The notes under the pieces: model-generated
Told to the model about the DNA's origin: nothing
What the model saw: only the letters and a program-made list of their open reading frames with translations
Database searches by the model: none
Part shown: positions 43,101-55,100 of the stretch, piece by piece
Numbering within the stretch: position 1 is the stretch's first letter
Layout of the letters: each line of letters starts with the position of its first letter
DNA from: Siphonodentalium dalli
Taxonomy: Eukaryota > Mollusca > Scaphopoda > Gadilida > Siphonodentaliidae
Direction of reading: 5' to 3'
Length of the DNA stretch: 64,000 nt
Assembly: GCA_032622095.1 (NCBI GenBank)
Contig: CP136065.1
Span: forward strand, 35,314,732 to 35,378,731
Program-made: the position numbers and the translations under genes

Positions 43101-46100
43101 CCCCCCCCCCTGGAATGAATCTTTTTGTGGAAAATGTTCAGATACTAGTAAGAAGTTCAACAAAAGGCCTATGGTCGTTGAACTTATTATCTGAACATAT
43201 CCAAGGGAACTACTCATCAACAGGGGCGCCGGAAGCATTCAAGGGCAGGGATGGGGGCAGAGCCTACAAAAAGGGCACTTTTCTGCAAAAAGGGCATTTT
43301 CTCTGCAAACTCGGGAAAATAACCATAAATTCATTGTGGCAAAAATCCCTATTTTAATGGTATTTGTCGGTTTTTATGGCCGTTTTGTGATAAAATTGAC
43401 AAAAAATTAATATTCCTTGTGAAATTGGTGGTATTTGGACCAAAAAAGTCACATTTTGCTATAAAAACACGAGATTAAACACACAAAAGCATTTTCTGTC
43501 TCCAGAAAAAGGGCAAGTCCTGCCCCCGCTCACCCCCTTTGGTCAAGGGCAGGGGGGTCAGCTGCCCCCTCTGCCCACCTCTTCCGGCGCCCCTGCTCAT
43601 CAATGAGTATTTAGTATAGACAGGGTTAATATAGGTGTGCACCTAAAGTATCTTAAATTTCAGGTAGCTAGACATTCAGAGTGTGGAGTGGCCCAGTGTA
43701 TTTGTCCCCGAGATTATGTTTGATGGTCCGTACTTGTAGTTAATGTCACTGTATAAATTCTCAGCAATGACATATTTGCACATTTATCATATTCGCAACT
43801 TTATATGACATTATTAAGAGTTTGAACAAACTTATCCTGGCTCATTAGCATTGTAAGACAGATTGAATCCAGACGCATTAAAACTCAGTTACATGACTTG
43901 ATGTTTTCTTAATGGAAGTGAAAATAGACAAGGTAAATCTGGTACACATGTGATGACCTGACACCACAATCTGGTACACATGTGATGACCTGACACCACA
44001 ATCTTAACCCTTCCATGACTGGAGCTGCGAAAACCCTGTGACAATATTTACCTTGACTTTGTAAGCCAGTGCATTCTCTTATATGTGTGAGGCTCCCTAT
44101 GGGTGACTCGCATAATATAAGAGAATGCACTGGCACAGGGTCTTTAATGCTGCACCAGCACAGCTCTCATAATGGAAGGGTAAACTACCTTAACTCTTTC
44201 TTTACTAAATAATCATTGATGAGCAGTTTCATTAGAAAATGTTTAGATACTAAGTTAATTTTCAGACCCGGGCTATATTCCTCGAACTATTACAGTGGGC
44301 TAGCATCACCAAACTCACCCTCTTGGGACCCCATTCTACATGGCCTCATCTGCTATGGGAGACAAACTCAGATTGAAGTTCCCAAATGGTGATTATTGTG
44401 ATGTTTACCCATTGGGAACCTCGATTATGCAATGTATCGTCTGGCAATTTGGGGATATGGAGAAACTAAACTAAAAAAGAAATAGAATCTATGTGAAGAA
44501 GTTTCAATATAATTTTGATAATAAAGAAACTTTCCAGAGAAGATGAGGCCTAAGCAGATTGAGCTTTCCAGAGGGTGAATTTAGTGAGGCTAGCCCACTA
44601 TGCGTGATAGTGTCACTGAATTCACCCTCTGGGGACCTCATTCTGCAAATGACAGACACACTAAACTCAGGTTTGTAATTGTGGCAAGCTAGTGGACTTC
44701 CCGCTTGTAATCCTAAGGAAAGAGAAATTCAGCTCAGAATAACAGCTTTGTAAAGCACCTATCATTCCCAAGTCGACAAATAGTGTGTCTGTCATTTGCA
44801 GAATGAAGTTCCCAGAGGGTGAATTTAGTGACACAATCCCGGCATGGTGGGCTAGCATCACCATATTCACCCTCTGGGAACCTCATTCAGCTTAGGCCTC
44901 TCTGCTTTGTGAGACCTAGGATCAGATTGAAGTTCCCCAGTTGAAGTTGGCGATGTTCACCCATTACTATTAGTCACCTTGATTATGCATTTGTCTTCTG
45001 CAAATTAGGGGATATAGAAACTTCCCAGACGCAGAAGGGAAGAAGTAACTAAAAACAATGTTAATTTGAGACTATAGATACTTCCCAGAAGATGAGGCCT
45101 AAGCAGAATAAGGAATATTTGGTGATGTTAGCCTGCTGTATGGGGTATCATCACTAAATTCACCCTCTGAGGACCTCATTCTGCAAATGACAGACACACT
45201 GTTTGCAGAATTGATCACTCCTTAGAGTTCATTTTAATTGCATGTCTTGGAAGAAGTATGTTGCCAAAATAATTCAATTATGGCCTCCTCCTGATAAGAG
45301 CCATGAATCTATACCAAGCCTGCAAATAGTTTGTCTGTCATTTGCAGAATGAGGTCCCCGGAAGGTGAATTTAGTGACGCTATCCTGCACAGTGGGCCAG
45401 CATAATAAATTCCCCCTCTGAGGACCTCATTCTGCTTAGGCCTCATCTTTCTGTGTAGTATCTGTAGTCTCATGTTAACATTGTTTTTAGTTACTTTTTC
45501 CCTTCTGGGAAGTTTCTATATCCCCTAATTTGCAGAAGATAAAATACATAATCAAGGTGACTGATGGGTGAACATCACATACTTCAACTGGGGATCTTCA
45601 ATCTGATACCAGGTCTCCCATAGAAGTTGAGGCATAAGCATAATGAGGTCCCCAGAGGGTGAACTTGGTGATGCTAGCTCGCTATGTGGGATAGCTCGCT
45701 ATGTGGGATAGCGTCACTAAATTCACCCTCTGGGGACCTCATTCTGCAAATGACAGACACACTATTTGCAGGTTTGACCTATACATGTGTGTATGTGGAA
45801 GCTTGTTCAATAAAATTATTGCCGAAGCCCACTTATATGATGATAGTCACGTACTAGCTAAACCCTGGATGGGAAGTCTAACTCTCATATTAATTCAGAC
45901 AGCCCACGGTATATTGGGGATACAGGCTTAAGACCTCATAATTCAATGGAGAACTGTCACTCAGTCTGCCAGTAGACAGCATTATTACATCACAAAGCAG
46001 TTAAATGGATCTTAATAAGTCAATTTACCATCAATTGAGACAGATGAACTCTTCAGTTTAATGAAAGTGTCAATGACACTGTATCTCAACTTGATAATGA

Positions 46101-49100
46101 CAAAACATTGAATGTTCGTTTGAAATTCAGAAAACTGGTGATGTCCGTCTAGACATCCGTGTGTTCACTTTTGGTTTTCGGATGATAACTTTCGTTCATT
46201 TCAACTGAATGAGATGGAAGTTCAAATTTCTGTTTCTCCAGCCAATTTTCACCATGGTTATGACCCTTTTTGTTGTAATTTGCACTCAATTTTCATTTCC
46301 GGATGATAACTTTAGTAAATCTGAACTAAATGGAATGAAATTTCTTATGTGAATTTACTATCCTAAAATACAGGTAAAGTTCAAATTTGGATTCTGCCCA
46401 CCAATTTTCACCAGAGTTATGGCCCTTTGTTGGTATTTTTCCAGTGCCCTGCAATGCTCTAGTTAATATATATGGATGTTCAGCTGACAGTATTTTTAAA
46501 ATTAACATCTCTAAAAATTAATCTAGTAACTACTTGTCAGCAGGTATTCTATTATAGAGTGCTATAAAGCTTCTAGCTATGTTACATCTGCCCCTGTGGC
46601 GTCTCAGATCGAAGTTGTGTAGTTGAGCAGTAAATCATCTGGGGGACATTTTGGATGTTGTGTTAGTGATTGGTCAGTTAACTAGAGTCACTTATCATTC
46701 ATGGGACCCGGGCTTCCATCTAATTCCTATGTTTCTTTCAGGAGTGAATCATTGGATTATGGCGGAAACATGGGTTTCTCTTGACACATAATTGATCATT
46801 TGGTTCTGATCTCCGCATGAATTATTTATCGCTGTATCGTAAAGAAATGTCTGCGACAGAGCAGCCAATTATGTGTTATGAAAGCTAGGATGTCCCCAGA
46901 ATAGTTAATCAAAGACGGAGGACCGAGGGGTTCATGACTGGATATAGTGTGTCTGACATTTGCAGAATTAGGGCCACAGAGGGTGAATTTAGTTATGTTA
47001 GCATCACCAAATTTACAGTCTAGGAGCCTCATTCTGATCAGGCCTCAACTACTATTGCAGACCTACGATCAGATTGAAGTTCCCCAGTTGATGTTAGTGA
47101 TGTTCACCCATTAGTCACCTCGATTGCTGTCGATTATGCAATTTATCTTCTGAAAAATCGGTTTCACCTGTGCAACTTGTGTATTGTGTACAGCTTTCTT
47201 CATGTTAGACATGTAAGCAACAATAAAAATATAGTTCATTAATGTTCATTTACACCTATTTCATGTGTAATTAGTAGCCCAAGTATGCATGTATATAAGG
47301 TGGGAATTTTCTAAAATTAATCTAGTAACTACTTGTCAGCAGGTATTCTATTATAGAGTGCTATAAAGCTTCTAGCTATGTTACATCTGCCCCTGTGGCG
47401 TCTCAGATCGAAGTTGTGTAGTTGAGCAGTAAATCATCTGGGAGACATTTTGGATGTTGTGTTAGTGATTGGTCTATTTCATGTGTAATTAGTAGCCCAA
47501 GTATGCATGTATATAAGGAGGGAATCTTTTGGTCACTGAATGATGTACAAAAAATAAATAATAAACAATAAAACCCCCCCCCCCCCCCCCTTGAAATTAT
47601 TATCTGAACATTTCCCTCTAATAAATAGAGGGGCCTCGGTGGCTCAATTGGTTATGGGTAACACTCCAAGCCATTTCGCCCTCCAGCGCTGGCGATAAGG
47701 GTTCAAATCCACATGTTTCCATCGTGGACTTTGTAACTCGAAATCGTTATCTGGTGGAGTTGCCAGTTACTCGCCGATGGCCGGTGGTTTGCTGCACATG
47801 GTTGCCGAGTTTATCAGCCATTGAAATCACTGTTAGATTAGTCGCAAGTGTGCGGATTTCCTCCACCACTAAAACTGGCAATGTCGTGATATGGCCTTAG
47901 TGGCTAAAGCGACAATAACCCCCAATCAATCAATCAATCAATCAATCTAATAAATAGCAATCCTTTTGCAACTGTATTATATGTACACCTGTCTGTCGTC
48001 TGCTTCTATTTCTTGAACATTCCTCCAGATGAATAATAGACCATTCCAATGTATACTTGTTTAACTGAATTGTAAATAATAAAGGGTCAAGGAAGAGGCT
48101 ATATTATGACCAAGGTCCAGACCTGTTAAATTTTGAAAATGGCCATCCGTGAGATTTTTGTGGGAGGTTTCAGGAGGAATGCCCAAATATGCTCTTTTAT
48201 TCCGTGCCCCCTCTCCATTAAGTGGAGAGGAGGGATCGGACGGGAGGGAATGGAAATATAATGTTGGAGAGAGAGAGACGGCGAAAGATGGAGGGCGAGC
48301 AGGAGAGAACGTGAAAGGGAAAAATGGGAGAGGAGAAGTTGGGAAAGGAGATTATAGTTGAGATCACAATGAGCAATATTCCTTGCTGGGAGGGAGGGAG
48401 AGTAAGAGGGAGGGAGGGTGAGGAGAGGAAGAAGGAGGGAGGGTGAGGAGAGAATGAGTAAGAGAGGGAGGGAGAGTGAGTAAGAGAGAGGAGAGAGCGA
48501 GTAAGGGACAGAGAGGGACATTATGTTCAGTAATGTCCTAAATAATCGACCCTTAAACCACAGCAGAATTATGGGATTTTTTTCAAGATTTTGTCGGAAA
48601 TATGGCTTTTGCCATTCATCGGAAAGCTCTCGGTGAGAGCTTTCCAATGAATAGCAACAAGCCATATTTCCAACTAAATCCTGAAAAAAATCCCATAATT
48701 CTGCTGTGGTTAAATGGTCATATACTTAGGGTATTATTGTATTTAATCAGGTGAGCGTCCCAGCCTCCTTGTTGCTCTAGCCACATCCGGTCTATGGCAT
48801 CTTCCTGCCACATGCTTATATAGTCTGGCCAATCTCAAACTTATTAACAATGGGGACTTCCTGTTTGATCTCCATTCAGCAGGAGGTCATGTGACGTCTG
48901 TGGAGAATTGTCTGCCCAATTTAATCAAAATAGCTTTCTGATCATACAAAACAACTTGATTGTCAGTAGATAGATTGTAATTCAATCAGTAATTCTATTT
49001 TCTAAACACATGAGTACAGTAAATCAACACTGAATTGGAGTATGGTCCCATCTAAACTTGTTTAGTGCCCGCCAAACATATTGCGTAATCCCTTTGGTGA

Positions 49101-52100
49101 CTATATGCTTACCGAAGAGTTGTTCACTAAGGCCAATGTAAATTTATTTTCTGTTTTATGCTCATCCTTGAATCTGAGAATTATATGCAAAATGTAGTGA
49201 TTATTCAAGCCTGGATATAGTGTGCCTGTCATTTGCAGAATGAGGTCCCCAGAGGGTGAATTTAGTGATGCTATCCCGCATAGTGGGAACTTTATTCTGC
49301 ATGGCCTCATCTGCTATGGGAGACATAGACTCAATTGAAGTTCCCAAATGGTGAATATTGTGATGTACACCTATTTGGAACCTTGATTATGCAATGTGAC
49401 GTCTACCAATTTGGGGATACTGAGAAACCTAAACCAAAAACAAAATAGAATCTATGTGAAGAAGTTTCTATAGAAATTTGATAATAAAAAAAACTTTCCA
49501 GAGACGATGAGGCCTAAGCAGAATGAGGGACCAGAGGGTGAATTTAGTGATGCTAGCTTGCTATGTGGGATAGCGACACTAAATTAACCCTCTGGGAACC
49601 TCATTCTGCAAATGACAGGCATACCAAACTTAGGCTTGTGATTGTTCATTACTAATTATTTTAGCTATAGGTTTCTGAAGTTACTAAATTTTATGGATCT
49701 TCGGGATGACCTTCCGAAATTTGTTAAAAATCATGGCCGCCAGCAGCTATCTTGGATTTCTAATTTGAATCCATCGGCATCAATTTATTTAGATTTATTT
49801 ATTCTCAGAATTTTCAAATTTGAATGATTTTCAATGAAGAACATTGCCACCAGTGGCCATCTTGGATTTTACCCTTTGCATGGCAAAATCCTTCGGCACA
49901 TCCTACAGGCCACATCACTCCTCCGCTCGCCACTAAACTTTATATGGATCTGCTTGGTGACCACTAGATGAGAGCCATCAAATGTTTGAGATGAAAATAA
50001 TTTTATCTACACAATATAATTCCCTTTACTGAACTTTTTTACTTTCCTTCTCTATCATTCTATTTGATATTGGTGTAGCAACAATTAAAACTATTGTTCA
50101 TTCTTTTCAGTGTCATATCAAGTTTCCAAAAATTAACCTAACGTTCATTTAATTCAGTCTTCATTGACATTGGTATACCAACAACCAAAATTGTTTCAGT
50201 GCGATCATCATTGGTACTAATAACTAAAATGCATTCATTTATTTCTGTGTTGATTGCCATTGGTATGCCAACAATTAAAGATATATTATGGACTTGTTCA
50301 GGTGTGTTAAACCTATTAAGTTAGTATTCAGGCAGTATGCCAACAGGAGGAATGTAGCATTCTACTACATCACCGAAAATCAGAAGGAAATCTACTGTAC
50401 CACTCCATAGAAAATATCATCTGAACTATGCTCAAATGTAAATATTTACTTCTCGAATCGGGATGCAATTATTGGCGATAAAGTAATGAAAACGATTTCG
50501 CCATCGAGAGTCACTGAATGTAATTAATATATAATAATGACGGTGTGTGTGTTGTCAGTTTGGATGTATTATTTGTAAAAATAACTACTTTGATAAATAT
50601 TATTCCCCATTTCTATTTGATTACCTCACCGGAGTGTTTCACATCACTTTAAAATGACCGTTCATTCATTTCAGTATCGATTGCCATTGGTATACCCACA
50701 ATTAAAAGACAAGGTGCCTCGTACCTGAGTGCAACTATTCGCTCTTTGATTGATGGCTTGGATTTGGAGGAAATCAACGACTGTCTCATTATTATTATGG
50801 TTGCTGAGGTAATATATCTATTTTTGAATATGTCATGTCTATTTAAGAATTAACTCTTGTTTCAATGAAGTTTGAAGAATAATTATATAGAGCTTGTTGT
50901 GCTTTTCTATAATGTGTGTAGCCCATTATAGTAATTAGTTTTCCCGCCATCACACTTGTGCTGTGAACGGCAGGGCCGAGAACCTACATAATAATTTGCC
51001 CGAAAATCAAGATATCTCATATCAAAGAGAATTTTCATTCTCGTATCGAAGAGAATTATCATCGTTTTCTTCGCCTACATACATAACTGAACCAAAAAAC
51101 AATAGTGAATGAGCTGTACATAAGTTTTTCCAAGGTCACTATGAATCCACTCCCTGCATACATATGACTGTTGAGAAGATATACGTGTTCAAGTGACTTC
51201 CGTCACCATTTTAGAGTGTGACTTTGAATGCCAAATTATCTTAGAAAAAAAAGGCAGAGCAGCAGTTCACATCAAAGGTGAATTTCAAAAGTCATCATTT
51301 TGAAAGAGACTGGGGTCTACTATTGGGATTATTGAAAGACAAAGATAAGATTCCGTATCTTAATTTTATTTCTTTTTCTTCAAAGAAATTAAATTGAGAC
51401 CGGGACATTATCAATATATGAAAAGGGATGCAAACATTCATTTGAATAAAAACCAAAAAAAATTTGTTTACTGAATTGAAACATAATTTTGTTTTGCTAT
51501 GTTCATTATATTAAAGTGGTTACTGAGTGAGTGAATGTGAGTGCAAGAGAATGTGAGAAAGTGAATTATAGAATAAATTTTTTGTTGAGCGTGAGGCAAA
51601 CGGGTACCGTTCGTTGTGATTATTATTTGTCATATGATAATTATTTTCCAATAAAAGATATATATATTGAAAAAAAAAAAAAATTCTCTTAGAAACCAAA
51701 TCTGTTTGAGATCCTGTTTCAGCAGTATTATAACCGAGATGAGTTGTTGGGATAGCTCAGTAGTCTCATAGATTGCTGATATATTTGGAAAATATAGAAA
51801 AAACTATTGTAGAAATTGCCGCAATTTTCGAGCAAATTATGATGTAGGTTCACGGCTCTGAACTAACAACCTGGAGTTCCCAACGATGAAGTACAGTAAT
51901 GCTCCAAGTAATCGACTTCTTAACCACAGCAGAATTATGGGTAACTTTTCAGGATTTAGTCGGAAATATGGCTTGTTGCCATTCATCAGAAAGCTCTCGG
52001 AGCATTACTGTAACACAGTGCAGTTCTGAGTATTTAAATATATTTGCTGACAGAATTCAAGAGCAGTCCCAAAATTTAGGTTTATTTTTTTTGGTCTCCC

Positions 52101-55100
52101 ATAAACAAATTCAGGGGACTAAAGAAATCACCGGTGTCTGTCTGTCTGTCTGTCTGTCCATCCCTGATGATTTCCGGATGATAACTTTAGTTTTGGGTTT
52201 TTTTTTATTATTGTCTTAAAATTTGGTATATGGATTAGTCATAAGACAATAGAGGTCAAGTTTGAATATCAGTGAGGTCTGTATATTTTTACCAGAGTTA
52301 TAACTTATAGTCCTTGTTGAATTTGTCTATTGGTTTTGTTTCTGGATGATAACTTTAGTTATAGTAATCCAATTGTTTTCACATTTGGTATATGGTTTAC
52401 TTACATGAAAATACAGGTCATGATTCAATATGGGTTCAGTCAACCTATTTTTCCCGGAGTTATAGCCCTTGTTGACTTAGAATTTGCCGGTTATTTTGGT
52501 TTCCTGATGATAATTTCATAGACTTAGAATTTACTGATTATTCTGGTGTCTAATCACATAAGTCTGGTGTGTTAAGAATATAGACTAAGTTTTATTCTAT
52601 GACTGTTCCTTAAATAAAAAATTTCATTTCTTAAAAAGCCCCCAGTCAAATAAAGGTACTTTATATCGGGAGACATGTGGCCTAGCTGCCTTTTATTCAT
52701 TATAGTTTCATTCGATAAAATCCCTGATAGGGCACTGGATAGGGTAGAAACATCTGTTTTGTCAGGACAAAAAAGGGACCTCTTTTTTTCTAAAACCTAA
52801 TATTTTTTATTTTGTGGTATTGGCTAAAGAAGTTATGATATACAAACCCTGTATCCCAATTTTGCGTATTGAAGCTTTTTCTCCACTATAATAATGCAAA
52901 AAATATCTGCAAAATATTCATTAAATTCACCCATTTGATTTGTTCTAATTGTGCAAACATCATTTAATTCATCCCAAATATAACATGAGGTTACAAACTG
53001 ATGTATGAATGAAGTGTAAGAAGAGAGAAGATGATTTGGCAAGATGCGCTGGGCACTTTTTATGGAGTCATCTCCTCAATTATTCTATTCCAAGGAGAAT
53101 GTACGACTGCAATGTTAACGATGCTTTATAGTCACAAAAGGCATTTATAATTTCTTGAAAAAATTGAAAAGTGGATCAATACTACCTCTATGTTTATGTA
53201 TGGATGTGTTGTTGTAATGTTTTTCTGATAGTAAAATGTATGGAATTCTAGCATGTCTCACTGTGTTATGCCTGTACTGTCTGGAATTTATCAACCTGCT
53301 TCCTACTCCCAGTACTCATGCACTGCTTCTTAACCCTTTAAAGATGGGAGCTACGTTGGTGCAGCAGTAAGACCCTGTGCCAGTGCATTCTCGTATATTT
53401 GCGGTCAAGGTCAATAGTTAGGCAAAAGTATTCTCTTATATATGCGAGGCTCCCTATGAGATTCTCATATATATGCGGTCAAGGTCAATAGTTAGGCAAA
53501 AGTATTGTCTTATATAAGCGAGGGTCCCTACGAAAGACTCGCATATATAAGAGAATGCATTGGCACAGGGTTTTCACAAAATTTCAGGAAGCTCCAGTCG
53601 TGGAAGGGTTAACCCTATGTTAACTGAATAATCAAGGTTTAGAGGTTAACTGATTCCCATTGATTCATATGAAGGGACGATCAGTTAATAAGTTCAACAA
53701 GCAGCCTTATGTTTATTTGTTGAACATATTAACCCTTCCATGATTGGAATTTTGAGAAAACCCTGTGCCAATGCATTATATTGTATATGCAAGTCTTCCA
53801 TAAGGAGCCTCATGAGGGGCTTCCCCCCCCCCCCCCCCCCTTGAGTCCGGAATCCAGTTTTAAAATGACGCTGGAATCCGGAATCCAGCTTCAAATTGAC
53901 CCTGGAATCCGGAATCCAGTTTAAGAAACAAATACCGATTTCACGTTCAGTTTACATGATATTATAGATCTTATATTCAATACAATGGAACCAGGATCAC
54001 CATGGAAACAAGCCTTTGGCTTATGGTGTTATGGTAAGAGTATTCAGTCTGACCCCCCGCTATAGTATATTATGCGCCACAGGCGCCCCTAGGCCATTAG
54101 AGTATTTATGTAGTACCCACCCACCACCCCATCCCGCCACCCATAGTATCTTATGCGCCAAAGGCGCTAGTATACTGGTAAGTATGGTAAGAGTACACAG
54201 TCTGACCCCCGATATAGTATCTTATGCGCAGCAGCCGCCCCTAGATCATTAGAGTATTTATGTAACAATATTTCACCCGAAATGGAATTCGTTTATACAA
54301 ATACATGAATTCAGAATCCAGCTTAATTTGTGTCTTGAATCCGGCGTACAGATCCAAAATGGGTCGAATCCGGCGTACGAAAAGGGGGGGGGGGAGGGGC
54401 CCTCATGTATGTAAGTGAATATTTAGCCTAACAGTAATTACCTTGATCTTGTAAGCCAGTGCATTCTCTTATATATGTGTGTTTACATGCCAAAACACAG
54501 GTCATGTTTGAATTTGGTTTCTGCTGGCCAATTTTGACCAGAGTTATGGCACTTTGTTGGAATAGGGCATGGGCAAATTTTGCCACACCCTAGCAATGGT
54601 TTTGCTTCAAATTTTCAAATATGACTTCTACAACCGATTTATGATTGGCGTATTTTGCATACCCAAATCTTGATTTTTTTAGCATTGCTTTACCTACTTG
54701 TGCTTGTGTGGAATAGGTAATAAAACAAAACTTATGAATAAGAGTTCAAAACTATTTTATAAATGGAATATATGTAGAAGTGGTTTGACTGATAAATTTG
54801 TAGTAAATTTCTTCTGGTGACTAGTCAACTTCTTAAAACCACTAATTGTTTCAACACTGATGCATGCTGGTATTGAAATGATGAATGAGAGAACATTAAA
54901 AATATCTAATATATATAGGCCAATGTGTGTCTCTCTCTATGAATGTTCCTTATATCAGTACATATTTCTGCACCGATTGCGATGAGATTTGGCATGGATA
55001 TGTTTTTCAGCTCTCCGGGTAACATGAGCTGGGTTTGAATTCAGCCCTACGTCGCCACGACCTGACGTCTCATTTTGATGTTATGAACCACTTGGCCGAT

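Larger units (their letters stand above)
42568..43629 (+). mobile_element. Family D MITE D7 carrying two insertions
   Basis: The left (ACTGAATCGATTCTCCCAG), middle (GTGGAAAATGTTCAGATACT) and right (GAGTATTTAGTATAGACAGG GTTAA) parts are one D copy. It is opened at 42697 and 43221 by two other elements. Confidence 0.75.

Noticed and set aside
47639-47710. Functional tRNA gene
   Set aside because: Box A and B are present, but no cloverleaf with a proper acceptor stem was seen; the 12-bp duplication and CAAT tail mark a SINE.
48126-48665. 179-codon minus-strand frame rich in Ser, Leu and Pro
   Set aside because: It is produced by the GA-rich tract and the adjoining family F palindrome.
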